Origin: Siderastrea radians
Taxonomy: Eukaryota > Cnidaria > Anthozoa > Scleractinia > Rhizangiidae
NCBI GenBank assembly: GCA_964017195.1
Contig: OZ024895.1
Location: 45,223,673-45,287,672, forward strand
Direction of reading: 5' to 3'
Length of the DNA stretch: 64,000 nt
Part shown: positions 23,461 through 35,845 of the stretch, in pieces
Layout of the letters: the number at the start of each line of letters is the position of its first letter
How positions within the stretch are numbered: the first letter of the stretch is position 1
The notes under the pieces: generated by a model
Told to the model about the DNA's origin: nothing
What the model saw: the letters and a program-made list of their open reading frames with translations, nothing else
The model's database searches: none
Translations under genes and position numbers: made by a program

Positions 23461-24750
23461 GCGGGTATTAGCGGCCACCCCGCGGGGTAGATCCCCGGGC
23501 AACCCAGGGGAAGCCACGGGCTTGGTAGGGGATTTGTAGCAAACATGTTCCCCGGACACAGGGGCATTGTGCGCTTTTGCGTTTTTTGGCAAACCTCCCC
23601 GGGGATCTATCAAAGGGATTTGCTAATGGTCTGCTGTCACGAAGTTCAATGGTAATTTTAATATCCCGTGGCGTGGCAAAACTCCCCGGGGATCAAGACA
23701 GGGGATTTGCACATCGTCTGCTGTCACGAAGTTCAGCGGTAATTCATCGTTGCTCTCGAATGCATCTTTCTAATTATATAAGTGTTCATTTCTGAGTTGA
23801 GTACGTTTATTATCTTCAAATTTGCAAGTATAATCGAGCCATGCTCCACTGAAAAGCTGTGGAAACAAATTAATATTTATTACAAACTATTTAGCATGAA
23901 AACTTTTCTAAAATTGTGCTTTTAAAAAGCCAAAGAATTGAGCAAATTGTAACAGCGTAACATGCAGTTGTTAAAGTGTGTAAACGTTGTTCCACAGATC
24001 ATTAAACCCATTTTTCAACCTGACATCCATCAGAAGTAAAAAGACGCTTCATCAAAGGAGAGGCTCTAAGACTACTCAGAACTAACTCTTCTAAAACATT
24101 ATTTGAAGAGAGCGTCACAAACCTCAAAACACGTCTTCTTGAGAGAGGATACCCAGAAAGCTTTATTCAAACGACCCTCTCAGAAGTTACTTTTGAAGAC
24201 AGGAATCAAGCCCTCCGACAAAAACAAAAACATAAATAGAAAATCTTGCCCTTAGTAAAGCAACATCACCCAACAGTGCCTAACTTAAAACCAATACTCA
24301 TGAACAGCTGCCATTTCATAACACAGCAACTATTGCTAAACAGCATTTTCAAGGAACCGCCCCTAATATCGTACAAAAGAGGGTGTTCCCTCATAGATAT
24401 ACTCGTGAGAGCAAAACTCTAGAAAGGCTAAAACAGGTGCACAGGAGGCGCGCAGGCCTGTCACTCTTTTAGACACTAGAGAGAGGATCACAAATCGGAA
24501 CTGCACTTACAACTTCTGGCTTAAATTTTTAAGCCATTTTAAAAGGCTAAAACACGCGCGTGGGAGCCGCACAGGCCCGTCACCCTTTTTAACTAAACTT
24601 TTGGAGACCTTCTCTGCTTATAGGGGGGGATATTTGTATCAAGATTTTAGCCCTAACCCGGGGGCTTTAACAAGCATTTGTTAGGGCAGGCTTGGCAAAT
24701 AACCCGTGGTGCCCGGGGGTCTATCCCCGGGATAACCGCTGATACCCGCG
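23461..24750. mobile_element. Element with GCGGGTATNAGCGG termini and CCCCGGGG words
   Basis: GCGGGTATTAGCGG at 23,461 is inverted at the right end (CCGCTGATACCCGC, to 24,750). Both ends then show CCCCGGG-rich sequence. Two direct copies of a block containing CTGCTGTCACGAAGTTCA lie at 23,628 and 23,719. It encloses the Penelope-like fragment. Confidence 0.55.
24039..24422 (+). pseudogene. Penelope-like element fragment (post-RT linker)
   Basis: An open frame with one internal TAG reads RFIKGEALRLLRTNSSKT, then HHPTVPNLKPILM, then IFKEPPLISYKRG and DILVRAKL. This matches the linker between reverse transcriptase and the GIY-YIG domain of Penelope-like retroelements as I recall them. Upstream RT and downstream endonuclease are not intact. 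Confidence 0.6.
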
Positions 24751-25140
24751 TTATTTTACCAAATTTCATGAAATTTTTACGAGCTGTTTCGTAGAAATCA
24801 GCGCATTTCCACTAAACCGTGCAGTCACAATTTCCTGGTTTACTACGGATGCGTTGCATTTGAGAGGGTTCTGGATCTTTCTCGGTCCATACAAACAATC
24901 CCAGAAAGGCAGGGTATTTTCCAATAGTATTACTTTAATGCATTGAAAAACAAACGTTTTTCACACACAACAAACTGTTTGATTGTCAAGACGGAAAAAA
25001 GCACTTGCACAATATTTACTTAACAAACTGAAATGATCGCTGTACAGGCGCCATGTTTGTTTTCTTAAAGCTTTGTGCGCGTGCTAATTCACGTCAGCAG
25101 TACAAATCGTAGAGCGCGCGCAAACTGTGTTGAGACACCT

Positions 25141-25600
25141 TAACGGTTAAAAACACCAGGCCTTAAATTTACAAATGAAACTAAATTAAAAACAGAGAAC
25201 TGTAATATACAGGATTGATCGTCTTTGTTAAACTGAGTATAAATCCTAACAAAAAAAAATATAGCTACTGAAATTACTCGTGCTTTCCATGAATGCCGTG
25301 TATTGACTGTAATAAACCATAATTGTCGGACAAACTGCTGCAGCCGGATTTGAAGCTAGACTAGAGAGAGTTTGTGCTTGCCGCAGCCTGACAGGTAGGC
25401 TATTCCACAGCACCGCACCGCTGTAGCTGAGGCCTTTTTAGAAAGTTGGTGCGGGGCAGTGGAATAGCTAGCTTCCCCTCACAGTCCCTTTTAATGCATA
25501 ACTCGAAATGTCACTACGATCAGTGAACTTTGAGCGCAGATACTCTGGGCCAAGACCATTTAGAGATTTATAAGCCATAGTGGCTGTTGAAATTTTCCGC
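25141..25600 (-). pseudogene. LINE ORF2 C-terminal remnant
   Basis: Minus-strand translation gives YKSLNGLGPEYLRSKF, SDISSYALK and IPLPRTNFLK, then LRQAQTLSSFK, the tail typical of CR1/L2-like LINE polyproteins, with two frame breaks. The 3' untranslated part (25,141-25,275) matches the tail fragment at 18,423-18,600. Confidence 0.65.
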
Positions 25601-25814
25601 TGAACATCTAGTTTTTTTTTCCATTTTTGACTATGTTTCGAGCTTTGGGTCTTTCCCCTTTTCCTTCTTCGCCTTTGCTTCTTGGAAATCCGAGACTTGG
25701 TCTTGAGCTAAATGATTACAGTGCCGATCGCCTTGGCTGTCAGCGTTGGAGTTTCCTTCACGTTGGTACAGATTCGACATATTTAGTTCTTTAGTCATAA
25801 TTTGCAGTGATGTT

Positions 25815-26138
25815 CTATACGAATCGTGCTCCCCGGAGATCTTCCTCAGTTTGCTTGTTTCCTCGAGTAATCGTTATTTCAGCATCTTGGTTCTTTTGTC
25901 TGAGAGTGTTAATAAGGTGTACATTTTTCATATCATCTTCCCAGTGTTTTTCAAGAAAGCCAAACCGATCACGAATAGATGTAATCTCTGACCAGATTTT
26001 ATCAATCTCTCTTGAGAACTCTGAAGACGTAACGATATTATCAGGTAAATCCACCAAGGCTGACACTTCGGCGCAGCGAACGACACGGAGCTCCCAATCA
26101 CGCAGCCACTCGCCCCCATATGCATTTTTCCGCATCAT
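25815..26138 (-). other. Coiled-coil ORF, possibly LINE ORF1 remnant
   Basis: A 107-codon frame with heptad-like charged sequence (EIDKIWSEITSIRDRF, NTLRQKNQDAEI). It lies just upstream, in minus sense, of the LINE ORF2 tail, which is where ORF1 would be after an internal deletion. No family is recognised. Confidence 0.3.
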
Positions 26139-26259
26139 TTCGCGAGCGTATTGTCGCGTCTAACTTGAAATGTTTTAGCACGGATAACTGTCAATTAAAA
26201 TAAACCTTTCTTGTGGAGTTCGAGGGCAAAGAAAGAACGCGAAAGAATAGTCGAATAGC

Positions 26260-27611
26260 CCATTTCTTGCCGCTTTCATTGTTACTGCAGACAAGTATTG
26301 TTATTAAATAATAGAAAGCTATTTTAGGTTCACTGATTTACAAAATGTGCATTTTAATGATGGCGTCAAGAAACCAACTGCACACAGATTTTGAGTGAAA
26401 ATTTTATTTCCCTCCTCATCTACAATTTTTGTTTCGCTCCTCTTCCTCCACAATTTTTATTTCCCTCCTCTTCCTCCACAATTTTTATTTCCCTCCTCTT
26501 CCTCCACAATTTTTATTTCCCTCCTCCTCCACAATTTTTATTTCCCTCCTCCTCCACAATTTTTATTTCCCTCCTCCTCCACAATTTTTATTTCCCTCTT
26601 CCTCCTCCACAACCACCACCACAGTTCTATTGTTTTCGACGACACCACCACCACCATCGCCACAATCCCACTGTCACAGCCACAATTCTATTGTTTTCAC
26701 CACCAGCAGCAGCACCAACTTCACCACCTCCACCACCACAATTCTATTGTTTTCACCACCACCACCGCCACCACAACCCCAATTCTATTGTCTTCACCAC
26801 CTCCACCACCACCACCGCCACAACCCCAATTCTATTGGTTTCACCACCACCACCACCACCACTTCCTGTACCCCCTCTGTACCCTTCCTATACCCCTCCT
26901 GTACCCCCTCTGTACCTCTCCTGCATCCCTCCTGTACCCCTATTGGTGGGGGTACAGGAAGGGTACAATAGGGGTACAGGAGGAGAACAATAGGGATACA
27001 GGAGGGGTACAATAGGGATACAGGAGGGGCACAATAGGGATACAGGAGGGGTACAATAGGGATACAGGAGTGGTACAATAGGGATACAGGAGGGGTACAA
27101 TAGGGATACAGGAGTGGTACAATAGGGATACAGGAGGGGCACAATAGGGATACAGGAGTGGTACAATAGGGATACAGGAGGGGTACAGAGGGGGTAAAGG
27201 AGGGATAGCGGAAGGGTACATTAGGGTATAGGAAGGGTACAGAGGGGGTACAGGAAGTGGTGGTGGTGGTGGTGGTGAAAACAATAGAATTGTGGTGGTG
27301 GAGGTGGTTGTGAAGGAGGAAAAATATAATTGTGGAGGAGGAAAAGGGAAATAAAAATTGTTGAGAAAGAGGCGGGAAATAAAATTGTGGAGGAGGAGGA
27401 GGAAAATGAAAATTATGGAGAAGGAGGCGGGAGATAAAATTTGTAGAGGAGGAGAAGGAGGGAAATAACATTTTCACTCAAAATCTGTGTGCAGTTGGTT
27501 TCTTGGCGTCATCCTTAAAATGCACAATGTATGAATCAGTGAACCGAAAATAGTTTTCTAGTATTTCATAACAATACTTGTCTACGCAACAATGAAAGCG
27601 GCGAGAAATGG
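26260..27611. repeat. 1.35-kb palindrome with inverted arms and mirrored simple repeats
   Basis: Outer arms of about 130 bases (CCATTTCTTGCCGCTTTCAT at 26,260 and its inverse ending at 27,611) are inverted copies. Inside them, the left half has TTTATTTCCCTCCTCCTCCA units and CCACCA runs, and the right half has the complementary units. The centre (26,945-27,200) is a tandem of about ten 23-bp units with core TACAATAGGGATACAGGAG. The several proline- and tyrosine-rich ORFs are repeat artefacts. Confidence 0.8.
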
Positions 27612-30002
27612 AAGCTTGCACAAGAACGTCACGGTTCAGTGAATTTCAATCACAAATGAGATGCAAGTTGGAAACCAGTCAAACCGGTTATACGCTAATG
27701 AAAATCCCCCTCATTTTATTCATGAGATGTAGACAATAGTCTATGACGTCACTGAAGTTAATGTATCTAATTCTCACTAATGAGATTCCACTTCGAAAAT
27801 CCGGAGTAACCGCTGCCTAGTATACTACTAACGGGTAGAAGGACGAATCGGACAGCCTAAAACTGACCAGTAAAACTTAACTTTCATATTGAGAGGTTGC
27901 ATTTGAACACAAAAGAAGAAACGTTCCATCTCGTCGAATTTCATCATCCATAGCAAACTTGTTCTTGTTGTTGAACTAAAACCTCACTCCAAAACAAAAA
28001 GATGGCAAAGTAAGAAAACACTCTTACATCCGGGATAAATACAGGGAATGAACTGATCTCTGGCAGAAACATGCACTCAGTAGATTACGATTTTTGGTGC
28101 GGCTTTTAGCACAAGAATAAGCTCATCCAACATTCTGCCTTGAGCATCTATAATGACTGAAGAATTCTCCACTTGGCACTGACACTCACAACTCAGGCTA
28201 TTTCAAAATTCACCGAAGAAGTATTAAACATAAGACTACGGCAATCCCTCACACACAAATTTTTCCCGTGCCTTCAAATTTAACGACGAAACGATTGAAG
28301 TTTTAATATAACACGTTTTTACGCAGCTTTCACTGAGACACCATGTAAATCCACACAAGATGTTGCATCTCGACCAAATTTAAGGATTCACATTACTTTT
28401 CTCGTGCAATTTTGTAGTAAATGACTCCCCGAGGTTTTTTGAAAGGTTACAGATTACCCAAGCTTTGGGCAGGTAATTATGCTGCCTTTGAAGCGTCAAC
28501 TTTTCGTCAACGTTTTTCAAACTGCACTCAAAATGTTATTTTTGTTCCTGGGAGTAAACATGGAATTACCCAGTCGCTGTGGTTCGTTCCTTGTCTAAAT
28601 TAAACCGTTGTACTGTACCAGATACGCTCAAGCAAGAATTCATTTGACCGCCGCCAAGCCTGCCATTGTTCAAGTTGTTGATTGAGCCTCGCTTGGAAGT
28701 ACTCTTTCATGGAAGCGAGTCTGCCAGAAGTTGTTCTGATGTTTCTAGAAATAACTTTTTTCAATTTAGACATTCCAGACCCATCCCCTAGTATCCCTCT
28801 GTCTCAGCTATGGCTTTTTTGAAACAACTTAAATGGCAGTCCACGTAAGAATCGACCGCTCAATTTTGATCAAATTTTCGATTTCCTGCAAACTTTCTGT
28901 GCGAGACAAGATTGATAGAGGACTAATGAAAATACGTTTCGTTTGTTCGTAATCTTCAGTATACCCGAGATTTTGAGGCAAATGTTGTTGGTGCCCGGAG
29001 CCCTCAAAATCGCCCTATTGTCGAGTCGAAATTAGCCAATTTTGGGAAAGTCTGCTGCCGACCGTATATTTATCCAAAAAATCTAACTTTTATACCAGTA
29101 ATACATACGTCAAGTTACTTTAGAAATATGGTGGAAAAAGTTCAAATTATCAAGACTTGTTTAAACGAGAGAGTCTCAAACTGGCCAATGTTAACAGTAT
29201 CAGCAAGAAGCGGGTCAAACGGTAAAGACAAAAACGAACGTTTCACAAAATTCTGACTTACTCTGATAATCTTAGGTATTTTTCTAAAGAGTTCAAGGAT
29301 AGTGTCCTTAAACTACTTAATAATTTTCGTGGATCTCCAACATGTGAACAGATAAAGTTGCAACAATTTTGGAGAAATCCTTTATTCGGCAACAACTGTA
29401 ATGAGGCCGAGGTGACAATAAACGTACAAATTTTGACTTCTTTGTCTCGTTCACGGATGAAAATGGGCAAACACTATAATTAAAAGGGTAAAATTAAAAT
29501 CTTATCTTGAATGTTGTCCAGCTTTACTTCTAAGACTGTTTTTCAACAGCTAACCGGCTGCAAATTTTACGGTTCTGCAACGGATGCCATTAATTTCGTA
29601 GTCTTCTTTGATACGCTTACAGGCGGCGTGAAGAACTACGTCATGTTGTGTGAAGAGAGTGACTTCATTCATTTTAACAATCTGCCGGCTAAGGAAACGC
29701 CAGTGTCAAGTAAAAGAACGAAGACAAATCCAGGAAATGACACCCGAAAAATAATACGCCGTCCATCTTGTTTCAAGTGTATTACCGCTGACCGCAATAA
29801 CACATTTCCTTCCTGATCGTAGCGGAAATGACACCGGAAATTTAAACCGGAAATCACTAACTTGCAAGTGACCAGTAATTCGATTGCCTTACAAACCACT
29901 GCATTAAAAATAATTCACAATCGAAGTACCGTTTTGATTGTTTTGCGTCTCACGAGAATTACTGTAAGAAATAATCTCTACAGGTACAGATAGGTACTAA
30001 AG

Positions 30003-30130
30003 GTCAACTCATACATACATACATACATACACCTTTATTTCTTTATGCCAGGCCTAGGGGGATCCAGTCAGAGTCAAAACTGACTCTGTTATCAAAAGGA
30101 GCCCTGGCAAACTAAACTATTCCAATTACT
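30003..30130 (-). mobile_element. LINE/SINE 3'-end insertion in the left arm
   Basis: It begins with a CATA tetramer run and continues ACCTTTATTTCTTTATGCC; it is absent from the matching place in the right arm, so it inserted after the duplication. Confidence 0.6.
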
Positions 30131-30436
30131 ACTCAAAGCTGGAAATTCCTAGACATACAGCAGAATATGCTCGTACGCGACTTTGATATCCCTGGCATTT
30201 TTTAATCTATCTAAGGCAAACGTGAGATAAACCTGCGATTGTAGGCACCTCTCATCGCTTCCGGCCGCAAAGGCGTTCGCGCTGATTGAATAACTCCCTT
30301 TTTCATTGAATGACTGACTGTGCGTTTGACGGATTGATTGACTTACTGATTGACTGTTTCATTGGTTGCTTTTAATTAAAATTGATTGTTTGACTGACTG
30401 ACAGACTGACTCGCTAAATGACTGCATGAATTAATG

Positions 30437-30442
30437 ATCGAT

Positions 30443-30499
<57 letters not shown>

Positions 30500-30500
30500 A
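30437..30500. repeat. GATT microsatellite
   Basis: About 15 GATT units, preceded by degenerate GACT/GATT sequence from 30,300. Confidence 0.9.
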
Positions 30501-31810
30501 AATGATTGACTGATATATTGAGTGAGTGATTGATTGAATTAAGGAAAGCGATCGATCGATCAATCGATCCAATTGGAAACAAGTAGCTTCACATGGACCA
30601 CCCACCGCCGTAAGAAAATAAAAGGACTGGATCCTGTAGTAAAAGATCTAATCAGCAAAAAATAAAAAAACAAATACGATAAAACAACAAGGCTGTTGCG
30701 CAGTAGGGAAACTATGTATATTTTGACGCAGTATGAACCAATTATCTTTACCAGCGTCTTAGTATTTTGTTTTGTTGTTTTCAGTGTGTGCGTGTTTGAG
30801 TTTGATACAGGTTTAATCTAATTATCATTCCTGAGTCGAAAGATTGTTGGGGCGGCGGTTTTCTAGGGGCTGAAGAGGTTTGTTTAAGGGGGGGGGGTTG
30901 GGGTGGAAGAAAGGGTGCGGACTGAAACTTCGGGACACTTGGTCAGCTGTTTATTGTCTTGGCAACCAAACCGTTGACAAAAGCATCCTTGAAAAGTTGC
31001 GTGTTCCTGTTTTCCTTCGTTTCTATAAATGCTGGTGTAACCTATACAGACTGTGGAGTGTGATCATAAAATTGCGTTTGTTTGGTAGTCTTCAAGGGTA
31101 CAAAAATGTAAAATAATCGTCGATTACAGCATTTTTGGTCAGTCCCTCTTTTTTTTTCATTTGACGCAGATTGTACACGCCAAGCTTCGACAAGCTGTAC
31201 ATTTTCTCAGTATTCTGGTTTGGTTTCTGAGATAATTACTGAGAAATGAGTAGTTCACACAAAGGGACGTGTTTTCGAGACTTCAGATAGGGGCACGTTC
31301 GCCGCACTTGTCCCTATATGTGTGCCTTAAGTGAGAGTTCAACTCCTCTGTATAAGCTACTAGCGATTTTTGGTTAATTTCACGGCAATTTGATAACGAT
31401 TTTGATGAGATGGGAGAAAAGTGCTTTTTGTAGACACAAGAAAAGCTGCGTTTGGAAAACGGAAACTTGACAGTTCGTTTTTTCACGTCGCATGCGTTCC
31501 GTTCTCACCTCGAGCTCCATGCAAAATTTCAAAATTGTAATAAGACCGCCATTAAATTACTGTTAAATCACAGCAAAAGGGGCCAATACAAAACGGGTGA
31601 TATGAAACCGCGTAAGGCATGCATAGATTGCAGTATACCGGTAATAACAAGGCTGACGTCAATTTAAGAATTATTGCAAAAAAAACGGAATTTTCAGGCA
31701 GTGTAAGTACTTCCCAGTGTCTTTCATAAATACTAAACACTACATTTTTCTGTATGTAGTATCTAGTATTTCTTCAGGTTTGTTTACCCTTATGGGTGAT
31801 ACAAGTCGCT

Positions 31811-32108
31811 GGTCATTAAAGATGTGTTTACTGTTCATCGTGGTGTAAGATAGGTAAGATGAACGTTTATTCGTTTGTCTCACGATAGAATCGCTTTGAG
31901 TTGTTGATCGCGACGTTTCGACTGCAATACTGCTAGTCTTCATCAGGCGATGAGGTCAATTGTAGCGAACCATCATGCTACAAATACCGACACGTAAACA
32001 ACTGACCTCATCGCCTGATGAAGACTAGCAGTATTGCAGTCGAAACGTCGCGATCAACAACTCAAAGCGATTCCATCGTGAGACAAACGAATAAACGTTC
32101 ATCTTACC
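31811..32108. mobile_element. Foldback element with 11-bp target duplication TACAAGTCGCT
   Basis: Arms of about 105 bases (from GGTAAGATGAACGTT at 31,853, and the inverse ending at 32,108) are nearly perfect. Exact copies of TACAAGTCGCT lie at 31,800-31,810 and 32,109-32,119. About 42 bases at the left tip have no partner. The arms contain CGACGTTTCG. Confidence 0.78.
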
Positions 32109-32194
32109 TACAAGTCGCTTGTTCCACAAAAAAAAAACACTGCTTAGTTTTAGAGATCCTTCGTTACTAGAAGATCGAATTCAAGAAAAGTGGT

Positions 32195-32485
32195 AGGCTG
32201 AGAAAACAGCCGACGTTTCGCGAGGTCGCCACTTGAGCCCTCGCAAAACGACGTCTCAGTAACGAGCGCAGAAATTCCATACTGATGACGCGTCACTACC
32301 CAGATCTAAGTAGTGCTTCTGATTGGTTGAAACGAAATTCCCTCACGATTCAACCAATCAGAAGGACTACCTAGATCTGGGTAGTGACGCGTCATCAGTA
32401 TGGAATTTCTGCGCTCGTTACTCAGACGTCGTTTTGCGAGGGCTCAAGTGGCGACCTCGCGAAACGTCGGCTGTTTTCTCAGGCT
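32195..32485. mobile_element. Foldback element with 11-bp target duplication AGAAAAGTGGT
   Basis: Arms of about 130 bases (AGGCTGAGAAAACAGCC at the left; inverse at the right) are nearly perfect. Exact copies of AGAAAAGTGGT flank it at 32,184-32,194 and 32,486-32,496. It carries the same CGACGTTTCG motif as its neighbour. Eleven-base duplications and long inverted ends fit Mutator-like foldback elements. Confidence 0.8.
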
Positions 32486-34323
32486 AGAAAAGTGGTTAGG
32501 CGAGCTTAAGTAGCTCTAAGAACGCCACACGGGATTGGCTGAGAAAGCAATAAACCGGGGATAAACAAACCTGACAGAAGCATTGTCGCCTAACCCTAAC
32601 AACAGAGCTGCGAGATAACAAGATCTAAAGAAATAAGAAGGTCTAAGCAGCTGTGTGGTACCCGAAAAAAGGAACCCGAGGGCTATAAAGCCTAACCCCA
32701 CCCCTTCAAAAGCACACCGTCCTGCCGAAAACACAATAACACAATATTTTAAAACTCCAACCTTTCAAACTCCAAACGGTTGACTTGTCTCGCACAAAAT
32801 GGTAAACGCTATTAACTTTTAACTTCTGCAATCGCAGGCTTATCTCACGTTTGCCTTAGACAGATTAAAAAATGTCAGTGATATCAACATATTCTGCTGT
32901 ATGTCTAGAGATTTCCAACTTTGAGTTGACCTTTAGTACCTGTCTGTACCTGTACCATTATAGTAACACAATCAAAGCTAAACTCTGTTCGTGAATTATT
33001 TTATTGAAGTGGTTTGCAAGGCAATCGAATTACTGGTCACTTGCAAGTTAGTGATTTCCGGTTTAAATTTCAGCAAGGAAATGCGTTGTTGCGGTCAGCG
33101 GTAACACACTTGAAACAAGATGGACGGCGTAGAATTTCAGGTGTCATTTCTTGGATTTGTCTTCGTTCTTTTACTTGTCACTGGCGTTTCCGTAGTCGGC
33201 AGATTGTTACAATGAATTTAGTCACTCTCTTCACGCAACATAATGGAGTTCTTCAGGCTTTTAACTCACGAGATCGCCGCCTGCAAGCGTATCAAAGAAG
33301 ACTACGAAATTAATGGCATCCGTTGCAGAACCGTAAAATTTGCAGCCGGTTAACTGTTGAAAAACAGCCTTAGAAGTAGAGCTGGACAACTTTCAAGGTA
33401 TGATTTTAATTTTACCCTCTTACTTATAGTGTTTGCCCATTTTCATCCGTGAACGAGACAAAGAAGTCAAAATTTGTACGTTCGTTGTCACCTCGGCCTC
33501 ATTACAGTTGTTGCCGAATAAAGGATCTCTCCAAAATTGTTGCAACTTTATCTGTTCACATGTTAGAGATCCACGAAATATTATTAAGTAGTTTAAGGAC
33601 ACTATCCTTGAACTCTTTAGAAAAATACCTAAGATTATCAGAGTAAGTCAGAATTTTGTGAAACGTTCGTTTTTGTCTTACCACTTGACCCGCTTCTTGC
33701 TGATACCGTTAACATTGGCCAGTTTGAGACTCTCTCGTTTAAACAAGTCTGGATAATTTGAACTTTTTCCACCAAATTTCTAAAGTAACTTGACGTATGT
33801 ATTACTGGTGTAAAAGTTAGATTTTTTGGATAAATATACGGTCGGCAGCAGACTTCCCAAAATTGGCTAATTTCGACTCGACAAAAGGGCGATTTTGAGG
33901 GCTCCGGATACCAACAACATTTGCCTCAAACTCTCGGGTATACTTAAGATTACGAACAAACGAAACGTATTTTCATTAGTCCTCTATCAATCTTGTCTCG
34001 CACAGAATGTTTGAAGGAAATCGAAAATTGATCAAAATTGAGTGGTCGATACGCGGACAGCCACTGAACATGCACTACGTACACGTAGTAAAAATGGTTA
34101 TTTCTTATTGCACCCTCAGCCTAGTGGTTGATAGGTTACCAAAAGTCCTTGGACTTCAAAACAAATTTCTCTCTTACTCTGCGGGGATAACTGTTTTTGT
34201 TGAGTAACTTTTGATCATAGATTTCACATGAGTTTAATTTCATTAACTTTACTTTGTGAATTTCTTTCTGACATATAGTACAAACTATACATAAAACCAT
34301 GATTTAACAAATTTAGCTCATAC

Positions 34324-34444
34324 CTTGGGCTGGCTTTTTACAAACATAAAGTCTTAATTTTCCACAGTCCTCCTCAACCTTCTCACCATCATCGGTTTTC
34401 ATAAGAAAGCATTTCTGATTCATTTTTTGATCGATCCACACATA
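34324..34444 (-). CDS. Exon 4: second half of C-type lectin-like domain 2
   Basis: This 121-base exon, too short for an ORF scan, completes domain 2. It reads YVWIDQ (the WSDG-like strand), a Cys in KCFLM, EEDCGKL and LYVCKKPAQ, matching the last cysteines of the fold. The acceptor ttttag fits the phase-0 end of exon 3, and the donor gtatga leaves phase 1, fitting the Ly6-type exon at 14,187. The EPN and WND motifs are absent, so this is probably not a calcium-dependent sugar binder. If the donor is skipped, translation ends three codons later, which would give a soluble two-lectin protein. Confidence 0.7.
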
Positions 34445-35845
34445 CTAAAATGCAAAGCAAAGAAATAAGGTCTATCAACAGGCCACTGATACATGTATGC
34501 TGCCATATCTATGCTTTGACTTTCAAAAAGTAAGTAGCTTTTCTATGCCAAGAACAAATGGGGAAAAGGGATAGCACCTGCTTTGTAGCAAAACGTACTA
34601 CCTTATATGAGCACCCCAGAGATTCGTCTTAAGTTGCCTTTCGCAGACCTACCAACTCTAACAATTTTGCCTCGAGACACGTGATTTAACCAATTCTCTG
34701 CATCTCAAAAATTTGAGAAAACGATGTATCGTAATATTGATTACGAAATGAAACTTACACTTATGAGAAATTCAAATGCTTTTGTTACTTGTTAACTTAG
34801 AAATCAAGAAATGTCATTGCTTTGCAAGGCCGGCAGTTCGAGTTTTAGAAGCAGAGTCAAGCTTGATCAATGTCTGAAACTAGTGCCAACAATTTGAGTA
34901 GATAGGCAAGTTTTGATATCGAAAGCAGAAAATTGTGCCAACCTATTGACTGTTGAAGTAGCGCGTTCTTTACGTCCGACTTACGACCTCTTATGGTTGA
35001 CAAATCTGAATCACAATTTAAAAAGTCATATACAACTAATATCCCAGTTTAAATGCAGTTTGGAATTCAAAATCCGTTTTTAGCAGACGTTAATTTACTT
35101 TTAAAAAATTACGATTGTCTCCCCAGATATTTTCTCGCTTTTTTATGGCGTAGGAGAAGAAAACAGTGACAATTGTCTCCTCACTGGGTGGCAGTAAATT
35201 TATAGTATGATAACAAAACGTACCCTTCCCCACTGGGGTTCGATTTGACTCTACTTCCCAGTGCTGACCGCTCTAGTGTAGCCAGTCGTGATCTTCACGG
35301 ATTCCGAGGCGGTAATTGTGAAGCGTAATTTCAATTTGTCGAGGAACTAGCTATAGTTTCCTAAAACCACAAGGTATGTGTTTTGTCTTCAGAAAAAAAT
35401 CCTTTCGTTATCCTTTCAACAGTATTTTGAGTGAAAATTGGAGTCGAAAGTGTTTTAGGGAGAATATTCGAATTAATTTCAACACAATACGTAAGACGAA
35501 CGGTGCAGTGGAACCCGCTAACGACAACTTCCTTCTGTTTAAGTTATACACGGTAATGTAGGTAAGACAAAATTAAAACCGCTGACACTAGTTTACATTG
35601 CGTGGAAACGCTGTGTAAAAATAGCAAGCAAAAGAATGCAATGTTTCATGAATTTTATTCAGTGATTTCGCTTTTCTTTATGGCTGACAATTGTTATTTT
35701 GAAACGCCATACAAATTTTCATATATAAGCTTCATTTAATTCACATGCAAATACTGAATTGTGCTTGGGCTTTCTATGTTTCTTATTCTTCTGTATCATG
35801 AACTTAGCTTACTCTTCCCCGTTGCCATTTACTATTGTCACTTAC

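Larger units (their letters stand above)
28830..34072. repeat. Large inverted duplication, arms about 1.2 kb
   Basis: The arms (28,830-30,250 and 32,835-34,072) are inverted copies with high similarity over their whole length. The left arm has an extra insertion at about 30,003-30,130. The 2.6-kb centre holds a GATT microsatellite and two foldback elements. Each arm retains a short hydrophobic reading frame (33,120-33,215 plus; counterpart 29,670-29,770 minus). Confidence 0.8.

Noticed and set aside
26391..27477. Several 180-227-codon Pro/Tyr/Leu-rich ORFs on both strands
   Set aside because: They fall in mirrored simple repeats and the 23-bp tandem; all frames are open because stop codons are absent from the units.
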